64,000 nt of DNA from Actinacidiphila sp965342175 (GTDB lineage: Bacteria; Actinomycetota; Actinomycetes; Streptomycetales; Streptomycetaceae): contig NZ_CBDRBL010000005.1 of the NCBI RefSeq assembly GCF_965342175.1, positions 1 to 64,000 of the forward strand, written 5' to 3'. This document shows, piece by piece, positions 14,508 through 23,780 of this stretch (position 1 is its first letter; the number at the start of each line of letters is the position of its first letter). The notes under the pieces were generated by a model. That model was not told where the DNA came from. It saw only the letters and a program-made list of their open reading frames with translations, and made no database searches. The position numbers and the translations under genes were made by a program.

Positions 14508-15854
14508 TCAGTCCACCGCGACCGGCTCTCGGTGACCGATGCCACTGCTGTGGCCGGTCCCGCCGCCGCGCGCCGCGACCACGTCCCCCGGCCTCGGCAC
14601 CAGCCGTCCGCGCAGTGCCAGCAGCGTGACGAGCGCCAGTCCGGTGCCCACCAGCGGTACGGTGAACCCCGCGCTCGCCCCGAGCCCGTCGGCCAGTCGT
14701 CCCGCCGCCGTGGCGGCCGCCGCCTGGCCCAACGCCACCGCGCCGGTCAGCCAGGTGAACGCCTCCGTGCGGACCCCGGCGGGAACGAGCGACTCGACCA
14801 GGGTGTAGCCGGTGATCAGGGCGGGCGCGATGGTGAGCCCGACCAGGAGCCCGAGCCCGCCCAGCAGCGGCACTGCGTGTGCCGCCCACAGCATGGAGGT
14901 GGCCAGGGTCAGCGCCGTGTAGCCGACGACCAGGCGCCGCTTGGGCCCCGACTTCCACGCGACGGCGCCGCACGCGATGCCCGCGAGCATGTTGCCGGCC
15001 GCGAAGACCCCGTAGAGCAGGCCGTTGGTGCCCGGCCGCCCGATCTCCTCCGTGAAGGCCGTCATGGACACCTGCATGCCGCCGAAGACCGTGCCGATCC
15101 CGAGGAAGGCCACCGCCAGCACCCGCACCCCCGGCACGCGCAGCGCCGAGGCTCCCCGCTCGCGGCCCCCCGGGACGGTCCGGGACGAGGCGGGCGCGGT
15201 CCGCCGCTGCGCGGCGAAGAGCAGCCCGCCGGCCAGCGTCAGCACGGCCTCGGACAGCAACCCCGCCGCCGGGTGCACCCCCGTGGCCAGCGCCGTGGCC
15301 AGCACCGGCCCGATGACGAAGGTGAACTCGTCGGTGACGGACTCGAACGCCGCCGCCGTCTGCAGCAGCGGCGACCCGGTCGGCAGCGTGGCCGCCCAGC
15401 GGGCCCGCACCATGGGCCCGACCTGCGGCACCGAGGCGCCGGTGGGCACCGCCACCGCCAGCAGCGCCCACAAAGGCGCGTGCGCCAGCGCGAGCAGCGC
15501 CAGCAGCACCCCGGAAGCCGAGTGGACGATCACCCCCGGCAGCAGCACGGCACTCTGGCCGAAGCGGTCGGAGAGCTTGCCGCTCTGCGGGGCGAACAGC
15601 GCCATGGAGACGCCGGTGACGGCCGAGACGGCGCCGGCGGTGCCGTAGGAGCCGGTGGTGTGCTGCACCAGCAGGACGATGCCGATCGTCAGCATCGCGA
15701 ACGGCTGGCGCGCGGCGAACCCGGGCAGCAGGAAGGCCCACGCTCCCGGCGTGCGCAGCAGTTGCCCGTACCCCGGCCGCGCCGGCGTACGGGAACCCCC
15801 ACCGGACACGGGCGCACGCGACGTGGACGTATGTGACGTCGGCGTACGCGGCAT
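14508..15854 (-). CDS. MFS transporter (12 TM)
   Basis: A 448-residue major-facilitator exporter. TM1 lies near AFLLPGFAARQPFAMLTIGIVLL. The cytoplasmic motif A variant is FAPQSGKLSDRFGQSAVLLPG (about residues 80-100), and the second half repeats the six-helix pattern to GLALVTLLALRGRLV. The ATG at 15854 has only a weak ribosome site; the frame stays open far upstream without family residues. The Thr/Ser/Arg-rich N-terminal 30 residues are unusual and may be partly untranslated. It is separated from the antiporter gene upstream by about 210 bp. Substrate unknown. Confidence 0.85.
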   Translation of the reverse strand: MPRTPTSHTSTSRAPVSGGGSRTPARPGYGQLLRTPGAWAFLLPGFAARQPFAMLTIGIVLLVQHTTGSYGTAGAVSAVTGVSMALFAPQSGKLSDRFGQSAVLLPGVIVHSASGVLLALLALAHAPLWALLAVAVPTGASVPQVGPMVRARWAATLPTGSPLLQTAAAFESVTDEFTFVIGPVLATALATGVHPAAGLLSEAVLTLAGGLLFAAQRRTAPASSRTVPGGRERGASALRVPGVRVLAVAFLGIGTVFGGMQVSMTAFTEEIGRPGTNGLLYGVFAAGNMLAGIACGAVAWKSGPKRRLVVGYTALTLATSMLWAAHAVPLLGGLGLLVGLTIAPALITGYTLVESLVPAGVRTEAFTWLTGAVALGQAAAATAAGRLADGLGASAGFTVPLVGTGLALVTLLALRGRLVPRPGDVVAARGGGTGHSSGIGHREPVAVD

Positions 15855-16062
15855 GGACCTACGAGATGTACGACTGACCGTGGATCCCACGGCCGGGCCT
15901 TTCCGCCGCCTGGTAGCGCACCCTGGACGCCTGGTCGCGTTCCTGTGCGCCGAGAGCTGTCCTCTCGCGCATGACCGAGGTAGATACCGGGTCTGTCCGG
16001 CCGCCGGGCGGTCGCGCCAGCCCTGCATCAGGCAGAGTTGGTGATGACTGTCGTCAGCCATG

Positions 16063-17562
16063 CTAACGGCCGGCCGCACCGCCCGATTCCAGCCATCCGG
16101 CCAACTTGCCGCCGCGTCCCACCGCCCGCAGCCGGGCCTCGGCCTTGTCCCGCACCGGGTCGGTGGCCACGACGAGAAGTTCGTCACCGTGCCGCAGCAC
16201 CGTCGTCGGCAGCGGGACGAAGCTCTTGCCCTCGCGGACGACCAGGGTGACTGCGGCACCCGGCGGCAGCCGCAGTTCGCCGACCTCCACACCGTGCATG
16301 CGCGAGCGGGGTGGGATCCGCACCGACAGCAGGTGCCCCCGCAGCCGTTCCAGGGGCGCCGACTCGATCCCCAGGTCCTCCGCGCCCCCGAGGTCCGCGA
16401 GGCGCAGTCTGCGGGCGACCCAGGGCAGCGTCGGACCCTGCACCAGGGTGTAGACGATCACCAGGACGAAGACGATGTTGAAGATGCGCTCGCTCTGCGG
16501 GACGCCCGCCACCATCGGGATCGTGGCGAGCACGATGGGCACCGCCCCGCGGAGCCCGGCCCAGGACAGCAGCGCCTGGTCGCGGAACGGCCTGCGGAAC
16601 GGCAGCAGGCTCGCCATCACCGAAAGCGGCCGCGCCACCATCGTCAGCACCAGGCCGACCAGGAGCGCGGGCACGATGTCGTCGCCGAGTTCATGCGGGG
16701 TCACCTGCAGACCCAGCAGCACGAACAGGCCGATCTGCGCCAGCCAGGCCAGGCCCTCGGCGAAGCCCCGGGTCGCCGGGCGGTGCGGGAGCCGGGCGTT
16801 GCCCAGGACGACGGACGCGACGTACACGGCGAGGAATCCCGAGCCGTGGGCGAGCGCCCCGCCCGCGTACGCGAGGACGGCGATCGCCAGCACCGCGATC
16901 GGATAGAGGCCCGAGGCGGGCAGCGCGACACGGCGCATCGCGAACGCGCCGATCATGCCGATGGCCAGGCCGACCACGGCGCCGATGGACAGCTCCAGCA
17001 GGATCTCGCCCAGCAGCACGCCCCAGCTGTGCACCGGCCAGTGCTCGGAGAAGGCGACGACCAGGATGACGACCGGGGCGTCGTTGAATCCGGACTCCGC
17101 CTCGAGCACACCGGTCAGCCGGCTCGGCAGCGGCACCCTGCGCAGCACGGAGAAGACGGCCGCCGCGTCGGTGGAGGAGACCACTGCGCCGATCAGCAGC
17201 GCCACCCGCCAGTCCAGACCGACGAGGAAGTGTCCGGCCGCGGCGGTGACGCCGACGCTGACCGCGACGCCCAGGGTCGCGAGGACCGCCGCCGCCGGGA
17301 CCGCCGGTTTGATCTCCCGCCACTGGGTGCCAAGTCCACCCTCGGCCAGAATCACCACAAGTGCGGCATATCCCAACACTTGTGTCAATTCGGCATTGTC
17401 GAAGGCGATTCCCAGCCCGTCCTGTCCCATGGCGACGCCGATGCCCAGGTAGAGGAGCAGGCTCGGCAGGCCGCTGCGTGAGGAGAGGCGCACGGCGACC
17501 ACCGCCATGAGCAGCACGAGGGCGCACACGAGCAGGAGTTCATTGAGGCGTTCGACGGTCAG
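16063..17562 (-). CDS. potassium/proton antiporter (CPA1 with TrkA-C)
   Basis: A 499-residue cation/proton antiporter if started at CTG 17562. About 12 TM helices carry the hallmark GAVVSSTDAAAVFSVLR (ion-binding Asp) and ESGFNDAPVVILV segments. The C-terminal ~90 residues form a TrkA-C-like domain (GVEVGELRLPPGAAVTLVVREG). The CTG is chosen because ggaagga lies 7 bases before it and because a GTG at 17529 would cut into TM1 and has no ribosome site. The added residues are LTVERLNELLLV. It is divergent from the penicillin acylase gene. Confidence 0.88.
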   Translation of the reverse strand: MTVERLNELLLVCALVLLMAVVAVRLSSRSGLPSLLLYLGIGVAMGQDGLGIAFDNAELTQVLGYAALVVILAEGGLGTQWREIKPAVPAAAVLATLGVAVSVGVTAAAGHFLVGLDWRVALLIGAVVSSTDAAAVFSVLRRVPLPSRLTGVLEAESGFNDAPVVILVVAFSEHWPVHSWGVLLGEILLELSIGAVVGLAIGMIGAFAMRRVALPASGLYPIAVLAIAVLAYAGGALAHGSGFLAVYVASVVLGNARLPHRPATRGFAEGLAWLAQIGLFVLLGLQVTPHELGDDIVPALLVGLVLTMVARPLSVMASLLPFRRPFRDQALLSWAGLRGAVPIVLATIPMVAGVPQSERIFNIVFVLVIVYTLVQGPTLPWVARRLRLADLGGAEDLGIESAPLERLRGHLLSVRIPPRSRMHGVEVGELRLPPGAAVTLVVREGKSFVPLPTTVLRHGDELLVVATDPVRDKAEARLRAVGRGGKLAGWLESGGAAGR

Positions 17563-17726
17563 GAGCCGGTCCTTCCAGCGAAGTTCGTTGCTCTGCCTAA
17601 GATTTTACCGGTGCTTGAGGTTGCGCGATCTCTGTCCACAGGTCCGACACCGCTTGGGGAGCTACGTCTCGGTACGCCTAAGGTGGCCCCTAGCAATCGG
17701 TCCACCCTGCCCCTCGAAGGACATCG

Positions 17727-20630
17727 ATGCCCGCCAAGAAGAAGTCCCGCCGCACGCGCCTCATCGTGATCGGGGTCGTGCTCGTGCTCGTGGCGGGCAT
17801 CGTCTACGGGTCGTACTGGAGTGTCGCCACCGTTCGCGCCTCCCTCCCGCAGACCACCGGAACCCTGCAGCTCAAGGGCCTGACCGGGGCCGTCCAAGTG
17901 AAGCGCGACGGCAACGGCATCCCGCAGATCTACGCCGACACCCCCGAGGACCTGTTCCGCGCGCAGGGCTACGTCCAGGCCCAGGACCGCTTCTACGAGA
18001 TGGACGTGCGCCGGCACCTGACCGCCGGCCGGCTGTCGGAGATGTTCGGCAGCGGCCAGGTCGAGACCGACGCCTTCCTGCGGACGCTCGGCTGGCGCCG
18101 GGTCGCCCAGCAGGAGTACGACACCAAGCTGTCGGCCACCACGAAGAAGTACCTCCAGGCCTACTCCGACGGGGTCAACGCCTACTTGGACGGCCACTCG
18201 GGCGCCGATCTGTCCGTCGAGTACGCGGCGCTGAAGTTCAGCAACGACTATGTGCCGGAGAAGTGGACCCCGGTCGACTCGGTCGCCTGGCTCAAGGCGA
18301 TGGCCTGGGACCTGCGCGGCAACATGCAGGACGAGATCGACCGCGCCCTGCTGTCGAGCCGGCTGAGCCGCGCGCAGATCGCCCAGCTCTACCCCGCCTA
18401 CCCGTACGCCCGGAACAAGCCGATCGTCGAGGGCGGCAGGGTGGACGACCTCACCGATGAGTACGAACCGGCAGGAAGCGGCACGGAAGCGGGCATAGAT
18501 CCCGCAGTCGGTGTGAACGAGGGCGGCGGCACGGAGACCGGCACGGGACTCGGCGCCGACGCGGAAACCGGCACGGAACTCGGCACGGCGACCGACGCGG
18601 CATCCCTCACGGCAACCGGCACCGGTACGGCCACCGCCACCGGCGCCGGCCCGGGCGCCGCCACCGACACCTCCGGCGCGGCGCAGAACGTCCAGTCGCA
18701 GCTGGCCTCGCTCTCCGACACCCTCGACCAGATCCCGGCGCTGCTCGGCCCCAACGGCAACGGCATCGGCTCCAACTCGTGGGTGGTCTCGGGCGACCAC
18801 ACCACCACCGGCAAGCCGCTGCTGGCCAACGACCCGCATCTGGCTCCGCAGATGCCCTCGCTCTGGTACCAGATGGGCCTGCACTGCAACACCGTCGGCA
18901 AGGACTGCCCCTTCGACGTGGCGGGTTACACCTTCTCGGGCATGCCAGGTGTGATAATCGGGCACAACTCGTCGATCGCCTGGGGCATGACGAACCTCGG
19001 TGCCGACGTGACCGACCTCTACCTGGAGAAGGTCACCACCGACACGTACCTCTACGACGGCAAGCAGAAGGCCTTCGAGACCCGCAAGGAGACCATCAAG
19101 GTCGCCGGCGGCGCCGACCGCACGATCACGGTGCGCAGCACCGGAAACGGCCCGGTGATCTCCGATCGCAGCGCCGAACTGCGCACCGTCGGCGACCGCG
19201 CACCGGTGCCCAACTCCGCGCCCGACCGTGCCGAGGGCTACGCGGTCTCCCTGCGCTGGACTGCGCTGACCCCGTCCAACACCATGGACGCGGTCTTCAA
19301 GCTCGATTCCGCGACCGGCTGGGAGGAGTTCCGGGCAGCCGCCCGCGACTTCGCCGTCCCGTCCCAGAACCTGATCTACGCCGACAACAAGGGGCCGAAG
19401 GGCCACATCGGCTACCAGGCGCCCGGCCGGATCCCGATCCGCGCCGGCGGTTACGACGGCACCTACCCGGCCCCCGGCTGGGACTCGCGGTACCAGTGGA
19501 AGGGGTACATCCCCTTCTCCGAGATGCCGTACGACTTCGACCCGCAGCGCGGCTACATCGTCACCGCCAACCAGGCCGTGGTCGACCAGGACAAGTACCC
19601 CTACCTGCTCACCCAGGACTGGGGCTACGGCACCCGCAGCCAGCGGATCAGCGACCTGATCCAGTCCAAGATCAAGGACGGCGGCCTGGTCTCCATGGAC
19701 GACATGCAGGAGATGCAGGGCGACAACAGCAGCGAGATCGCCAAACTCCTGGTGCCGTACCTGCTGAAGATCGACATAAGGAACGATAAGGACGACTACG
19801 TCCGCAACGCCCAGAAGCTCCTGGAGGGCTGGGACTACAACCAGGACGCCGACTCGGCGCCGGCGGCCTACTTCAACGCCGTCTGGCGCAACATCCTCAA
19901 GCTGGCCTTCGGCAACAAGCTGCCCAAGGAGCTGCGCCCGGTGGGCCAGTGCCTGACCGTCCCGGCCGCCGACAGGTCCGGCCCGGTCGACGACCTCGAC
20001 GGCAAGCCCGAGCTGGTGCGCGAGTGCGGCCTGCGCGCCGCCGACCAGGCGCAGCCCGACGGCGGCGACCGCTGGTTCGAGGTCGTCCGCTCGATCGTGA
20101 AGGACGAGGACAACCCGTGGTGGACGGACTCCCCCTCGGCCTTCTACGACAAGGACAGCGACCGGGCGCACACCACCCGCGACGAGCTGTTCGCCCGGGC
20201 CATGAAGGACGCCCGCTACGAGCTGACCGCGAAGCTCGGCAAGAACATCGACACCTGGAGCTGGGGCCGCCTCCACACCCTGGAGCTGCGCAACCAGACC
20301 CTGGGCACCGGTGGCCCGGCCGTCGTCCGCTGGCTGCTCAACCGCGGCCCGTGGCAGCTCGGCGGCGGCGAGGCCGCGGTCAACGCGACCGGCTGGAACG
20401 CGGCCGGCGGCTACGAGGTCGTCTGGGTGCCGTCGATGCGGATGGTCGTCTCGCTCGCCGACTTCGACAAGTCCCGGTGGATCAACCTGACGGGCGCCTC
20501 CGGCCACGCCTACAGCGCCCACTACACCGACCAGACCGCCAAGTGGGCCGCGGGCGAGCTGCTGCCGTGGATGTTCAGCAAGCCGCGGGTCGACACGGCG
20601 ACGCAGGAAACCCTCGAGCTGACGCCGTGA
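17727..20630 (+). CDS. penicillin acylase family Ntn-hydrolase
   Basis: A 967-residue membrane-anchored or secreted amidase precursor. Residues ~9-30 form a signal anchor (TRLIVIGVVLVLVAGIVYG). The alpha-chain region follows to about residue 250. A spacer rich in Gly, Thr and Ala (about residues 250-325) then precedes the autocatalytic site GIGSNSWVV, where Ser349 becomes the beta-chain nucleophile. Beta-chain hallmarks include NDPHLAPQMPSLWYQM and a late GGGEAAVNA. Family members cleave acyl-homoserine lactones, penicillins or lipopeptides; the substrate is unknown here. The ATG at 17727 follows a ctcgaagga stretch, and a terminator follows. Confidence 0.93.
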   Translation: MPAKKKSRRTRLIVIGVVLVLVAGIVYGSYWSVATVRASLPQTTGTLQLKGLTGAVQVKRDGNGIPQIYADTPEDLFRAQGYVQAQDRFYEMDVRRHLTAGRLSEMFGSGQVETDAFLRTLGWRRVAQQEYDTKLSATTKKYLQAYSDGVNAYLDGHSGADLSVEYAALKFSNDYVPEKWTPVDSVAWLKAMAWDLRGNMQDEIDRALLSSRLSRAQIAQLYPAYPYARNKPIVEGGRVDDLTDEYEPAGSGTEAGIDPAVGVNEGGGTETGTGLGADAETGTELGTATDAASLTATGTGTATATGAGPGAATDTSGAAQNVQSQLASLSDTLDQIPALLGPNGNGIGSNSWVVSGDHTTTGKPLLANDPHLAPQMPSLWYQMGLHCNTVGKDCPFDVAGYTFSGMPGVIIGHNSSIAWGMTNLGADVTDLYLEKVTTDTYLYDGKQKAFETRKETIKVAGGADRTITVRSTGNGPVISDRSAELRTVGDRAPVPNSAPDRAEGYAVSLRWTALTPSNTMDAVFKLDSATGWEEFRAAARDFAVPSQNLIYADNKGPKGHIGYQAPGRIPIRAGGYDGTYPAPGWDSRYQWKGYIPFSEMPYDFDPQRGYIVTANQAVVDQDKYPYLLTQDWGYGTRSQRISDLIQSKIKDGGLVSMDDMQEMQGDNSSEIAKLLVPYLLKIDIRNDKDDYVRNAQKLLEGWDYNQDADSAPAAYFNAVWRNILKLAFGNKLPKELRPVGQCLTVPAADRSGPVDDLDGKPELVRECGLRAADQAQPDGGDRWFEVVRSIVKDEDNPWWTDSPSAFYDKDSDRAHTTRDELFARAMKDARYELTAKLGKNIDTWSWGRLHTLELRNQTLGTGGPAVVRWLLNRGPWQLGGGEAAVNATGWNAAGGYEVVWVPSMRMVVSLADFDKSRWINLTGASGHAYSAHYTDQTAKWAAGELLPWMFSKPRVDTATQETLELTP

Positions 20631-20651
20631 CCGTGACGGGCGGAACGTGAC

Positions 20652-20686
20652 ACGAAGGGGCGGGCCGTCAGGCCCGCCCCCTTCGT
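20652..20686 (+). terminator. terminator after penicillin acylase
   Basis: An inverted repeat of about 15 bp (acgaaggggcgggcc and its complement) around gtca, 22 bp after the acylase stop codon. Confidence 0.8.
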
Positions 20687-20720
20687 TCGTCCCCGAGGCG
20701 CTGACCCGCTGCTGGGCGTT

Positions 20721-20770
20721 CTCCGTCCCCCTCGCCTCCGTCCCCCTCGCCTCCGCCCCCCTCGCCTCTG
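20721..20770. repeat. 15-bp tandem repeat x3
   Basis: Three near-identical units of ctccgtccccctcgc run head to tail, the third with one change, plus a partial fourth. It lies between the acylase terminator and the 3' end of the cyclo-ligase gene and looks like replication slippage. Confidence 0.75.
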
Positions 20771-20798
20771 GTGCCGCCCGCCCCTCGAGCCCCCGCCC

Positions 20799-21395
20799 TC
20801 AGGGGCCGCCGAAGCGCCGTACGCCCTGCGGCGTCACCACCGCGTCGACCGGCCGGTCGTGCGGCTCGCAGGGCACCCGGTCCAGCACCTCGTGCGCGTA
20901 CAGCAGCACCACCAGCGCCGGCGTCGCGCCCGCCGCGTCCAGCCGGGCCAGGACCCGGTCGTACGAGCCGCCGCCGCGGCCCAGCCGCCGGCCCCGGCCG
21001 TCGACGGCCAGTCCGGGGAGCAGCACCGCGTCCGCCTCGGTGACCGCGTCCGGGCCGAGACGGGGGCCGGTGGGCTCGTACAGGCCCCGGGCGGCCGGCC
21101 GCAGGGTGCCGGGCCCCTCGTAGAGCGCCCAGTCCAGGTCGTTGTCGGGCAGCAGGACGGGCAGAAGCACCCGTTCCCCGCGTTCGCGCAGCACCTCGAG
21201 CAGTGCGCGGGTGCCGGGTTCGGCGCCCACCGACACGTACGCCGCCACGGTCCGGGCCCGCGAGAACGCGGACAGGGCCAGGGCGTGTTGCGCGATCGCC
21301 CGTTCGGCCTCCGCCCGGTCATCGGCAGTCAACCCGCGTCTCACCTGGAGGAGGCGTTCTCGCAATTCCCTTTTGATAATCTCGCCATCACTCAT
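20799..21395 (-). CDS. 5-formyltetrahydrofolate cyclo-ligase
   Basis: A 198-residue enzyme of the FTHFS/5-FCL fold converting 5-formyl-THF to 5,10-methenyl-THF with ATP. Typical residues are the N-terminal KRELRERLLQVRRGL, the substrate-binding AAYVSVGAEPGTRALLEVL, and the ATP loop GRGRRLGRGGGSYDRVLARL (about residues 130-150), followed by HDRPVDAVVT near the end. The ATG is at 21395. It is divergent from galU, as remembered in S. coelicolor. It is cytosolic folate metabolism. Confidence 0.95.
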   Translation of the reverse strand: MSDGEIIKRELRERLLQVRRGLTADDRAEAERAIAQHALALSAFSRARTVAAYVSVGAEPGTRALLEVLRERGERVLLPVLLPDNDLDWALYEGPGTLRPAARGLYEPTGPRLGPDAVTEADAVLLPGLAVDGRGRRLGRGGGSYDRVLARLDAAGATPALVVLLYAHEVLDRVPCEPHDRPVDAVVTPQGVRRFGGP

Positions 21396-21475
21396 TTGAC
21401 GTGCAAGCGCCGCCTTTCGTCATCAAGCAACCGGAACTTCATCTTCACCTCATAGCCAGCGGTTATCGTTGCCCC

Positions 21476-22384
21476 ATGACTCACGCGCGTACCCGGATCA
21501 GCAAGGCGGTCATCCCTGCCGCCGGGCTTGGCACCCGTTTCCTGCCCGCCACAAAGGCGACGCCCAAGGAAATGCTGCCGGTGGTCGACAAGCCCGCAAT
21601 CCAGTACGTCGTCGAGGAGGCCGTCGCCGCGCACCTTTCCGACGTCCTCATGATCACAGGCCGGAACAAGCGGCCGCTCGAGGACCACTTCGACCGCAAC
21701 TACGAGCTCGAGTCGGCGCTGACCGCCAAGGGCGACGAGGCGCGCCTGGCGCGGGTCCAGGAGTCCAGTGACCTCGCCACCATGCACTACGTGCGCCAGG
21801 GCGACCCGCGCGGCCTCGGCCACGCCGTTCTCTGCGCCGAGCCGCACGTCGGGGACCAGCCCTTCGCTGTGCTGCTCGGCGACGACCTGATCGATCCCCG
21901 CGACCCGCTGCTCGGCCGCATGATCGAGGTGCAGGAGCGACACGGCGGCAGCGTCGTGGCGCTGATGGAGGTCGACCCGAGCCAGATCCACCTCTACGGC
22001 TGCGCCGCCATAGTCCCCACCGGCGACGACGACGTGGTCCGCGTGACCGACCTCGTCGAGAAGCCCGCGCGGGAGGAGGCGCCCTCCGCGTACGCGGTCA
22101 TCGGGCGCTATGTGCTGGACCCGTCGATCTTCGCGGTGCTCAGCAAGACCCGGCCCGGCCGCGGCGGCGAGATCCAGTTGACCGACGCGTTGCGCGAACT
22201 GGCCCAGGAGGGCGGCCCGGACGGTCCGGTGCACGGCGTCATCTTCACCGGCCGGCGCTACGACACCGGAGACCGGGGCGACTACCTGCGTGCGATTGTC
22301 CGACTGGCGTGCGAACGTGATGACCTGGGGCCGGACTTCCGGTCCTGGCTGCGCACGTTTGTCAGCGAGGAGATGCAAGATTGA
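21476..22384 (+). CDS. galU: UTP-glucose-1-phosphate uridylyltransferase
   Basis: A 302-residue nucleotidyltransferase making UDP-glucose for glycans and cell envelope. The N-terminal signature AVIPAAGLGTRFLPATKATPKEML is complete, followed by VDKPAIQYVVEEAV, the metal/UTP-site LLGDDLI and VEKP further on. The ATG at 21476 is used. No ribosome site precedes it, and a TATCGT -10-like hexamer ends 6 bases upstream, so a leaderless transcript is plausible. Its stop overlaps the moeA start by 4 bases. Confidence 0.95.
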   Translation: MTHARTRISKAVIPAAGLGTRFLPATKATPKEMLPVVDKPAIQYVVEEAVAAHLSDVLMITGRNKRPLEDHFDRNYELESALTAKGDEARLARVQESSDLATMHYVRQGDPRGLGHAVLCAEPHVGDQPFAVLLGDDLIDPRDPLLGRMIEVQERHGGSVVALMEVDPSQIHLYGCAAIVPTGDDDVVRVTDLVEKPAREEAPSAYAVIGRYVLDPSIFAVLSKTRPGRGGEIQLTDALRELAQEGGPDGPVHGVIFTGRRYDTGDRGDYLRAIVRLACERDDLGPDFRSWLRTFVSEEMQD

Positions 22385-23724
22385 GCAGTGGCACGGCCGA
22401 CCGCGTCTGGTCCGTCTCGGAGCACCTCGACAACATCCTTCGGCAACTGAAGCCGCTGGAGCCCATCGAGCTCCAACTGCTCGACGCCCAGGGGTGCGTC
22501 CTCGTGGAGGACGTCATGGTGCCCGTTCCGCTGCCGCCCTTCGAGAACAGCTCGATGGACGGCTACGCGGTCCGCACCACCGACACCCTGGGCGCCGACG
22601 CCTCACATCCGGCCGTGCTCACCGTCGTCGGTGACGTGGCGGCCGGCAGCGGCGAACTGCCCACCGTGGGACCGGGTCAGACGGCCCGCATCATGACCGG
22701 CGCCCCGCTGCCGCCCGGCGCCGAGGCCGTGGTGCCCGTCGAGTGGACCGACGGCGGCACGGGCGGCGACCCGGTCATCGGCATGCCGGCCGCGAGCCGG
22801 AGCCCCGACGCCGTGGGCGGCGAGGTCCGCGTCTACCGACCCGTGGAGCGGGGCGACCACGTCCGGGCGCGCGGCAGCGACGTCGCGGCGGGCGAGCTGG
22901 CGCTCAGCGCCGGCACGGTGCTGGGCCCGCCGCAGATCGCCCTGCTCGCCGCCGTCGGCCGCGCCACCGTACGGGTGCGGCCCCGGCCGAGGGTGGTCGT
23001 GGTCTCCACCGGCAGCGAACTCGTCCCGCCCGGCGAGGAGCTGGGCCCCGGCCGCATCCACGACTCCAACAGCTACATGCTCACCGCCGCAGCCCGCGAG
23101 GCCGGCGCCCAGTCCTACCGGGTGGGCGCGGTCGTGGACGACGCCGAGACCTTCCGGGCCACCGTCGAGGACCAGTTGATCCGGGCGGACCTCGTGGTCA
23201 CCACGGGCGGCGTCAGCGTCGGCGCGTACGACGTGGTGAAGGAGGCGCTCGGCGAGGAGATCGAGTTCCGCAAGCTGGCGATGCAGCCCGGCAAGCCGCA
23301 GGGCTTCGGCTTCATCGACGCCGGAGCACGCGCCGAGGCGGGGGGCGACGGGGAGGACGCGCAGGCCGCGCCGCCGGAGCCGGAGCGCACCCCGCTGCTC
23401 GCGCTGCCCGGCAACCCGGTCAGCGCCTACGTCTCCTTCGAGCTGTTCGTCCGGCCCGCCATCCGCACCCTCATGGGCGTGGAGCCGGTGTTCCGCACGA
23501 CGGTGCGGGCCGTGTGCGACAGCGATCTGACCTCCTCGCCCAAGGGCCGGCGGCAGTTCCTGCGCGGCCGCCACGACCCCGCCACCGGCCGGGTCACCCC
23601 TGTGGGCGGCGCCGGCTCGCACCTGGTCAAAGCACTCGCCCACGCGAACGCGCTGATCGTGGTGCCCGAGGACACGACGCAGGTCGCGGCGGGCTCGGAG
23701 GTCGACGTCGTGCTGCTCGACTGA
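22381..23724 (+). CDS. moeA: molybdopterin molybdenumtransferase / Glp-like MoeA
   Basis: A 447-residue MoeA/gephyrin-E family protein that inserts molybdate into adenylated molybdopterin. Signatures: PPFENSSMDGYAVR near residue 60, a beta-barrel segment with RARGSDVAAGELAL, the MPT-binding VTTGGVSVGAYDVVKEAL near 285, and LLALPGNPVSAYVSFELF near 345. An Ala/Gly/Glu-rich insertion lies around residues 318-335. TTG start, overlapping the galU stop. Gene order suggests it may be the Streptomyces counterpart of the corynebacterial division-associated Glp, because a GlpR/SepX-like gene follows downstream. Both roles remain possible. Confidence 0.92.
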   Translation: MSSGTADRVWSVSEHLDNILRQLKPLEPIELQLLDAQGCVLVEDVMVPVPLPPFENSSMDGYAVRTTDTLGADASHPAVLTVVGDVAAGSGELPTVGPGQTARIMTGAPLPPGAEAVVPVEWTDGGTGGDPVIGMPAASRSPDAVGGEVRVYRPVERGDHVRARGSDVAAGELALSAGTVLGPPQIALLAAVGRATVRVRPRPRVVVVSTGSELVPPGEELGPGRIHDSNSYMLTAAAREAGAQSYRVGAVVDDAETFRATVEDQLIRADLVVTTGGVSVGAYDVVKEALGEEIEFRKLAMQPGKPQGFGFIDAGARAEAGGDGEDAQAAPPEPERTPLLALPGNPVSAYVSFELFVRPAIRTLMGVEPVFRTTVRAVCDSDLTSSPKGRRQFLRGRHDPATGRVTPVGGAGSHLVKALAHANALIVVPEDTTQVAAGSEVDVVLLD

Positions 23725-23780
23725 GCGGGTACCGTTACTGCCCACGCGAGCACGCGGCGAGCAGTGGGAGTGCCGGACCG

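Noticed and set aside
17559..20522. 987-codon open frame antisense to the penicillin acylase gene
   Set aside because: Long open antisense frames are expected at this GC content; there are no family motifs, and the plus strand has an unambiguous gene.
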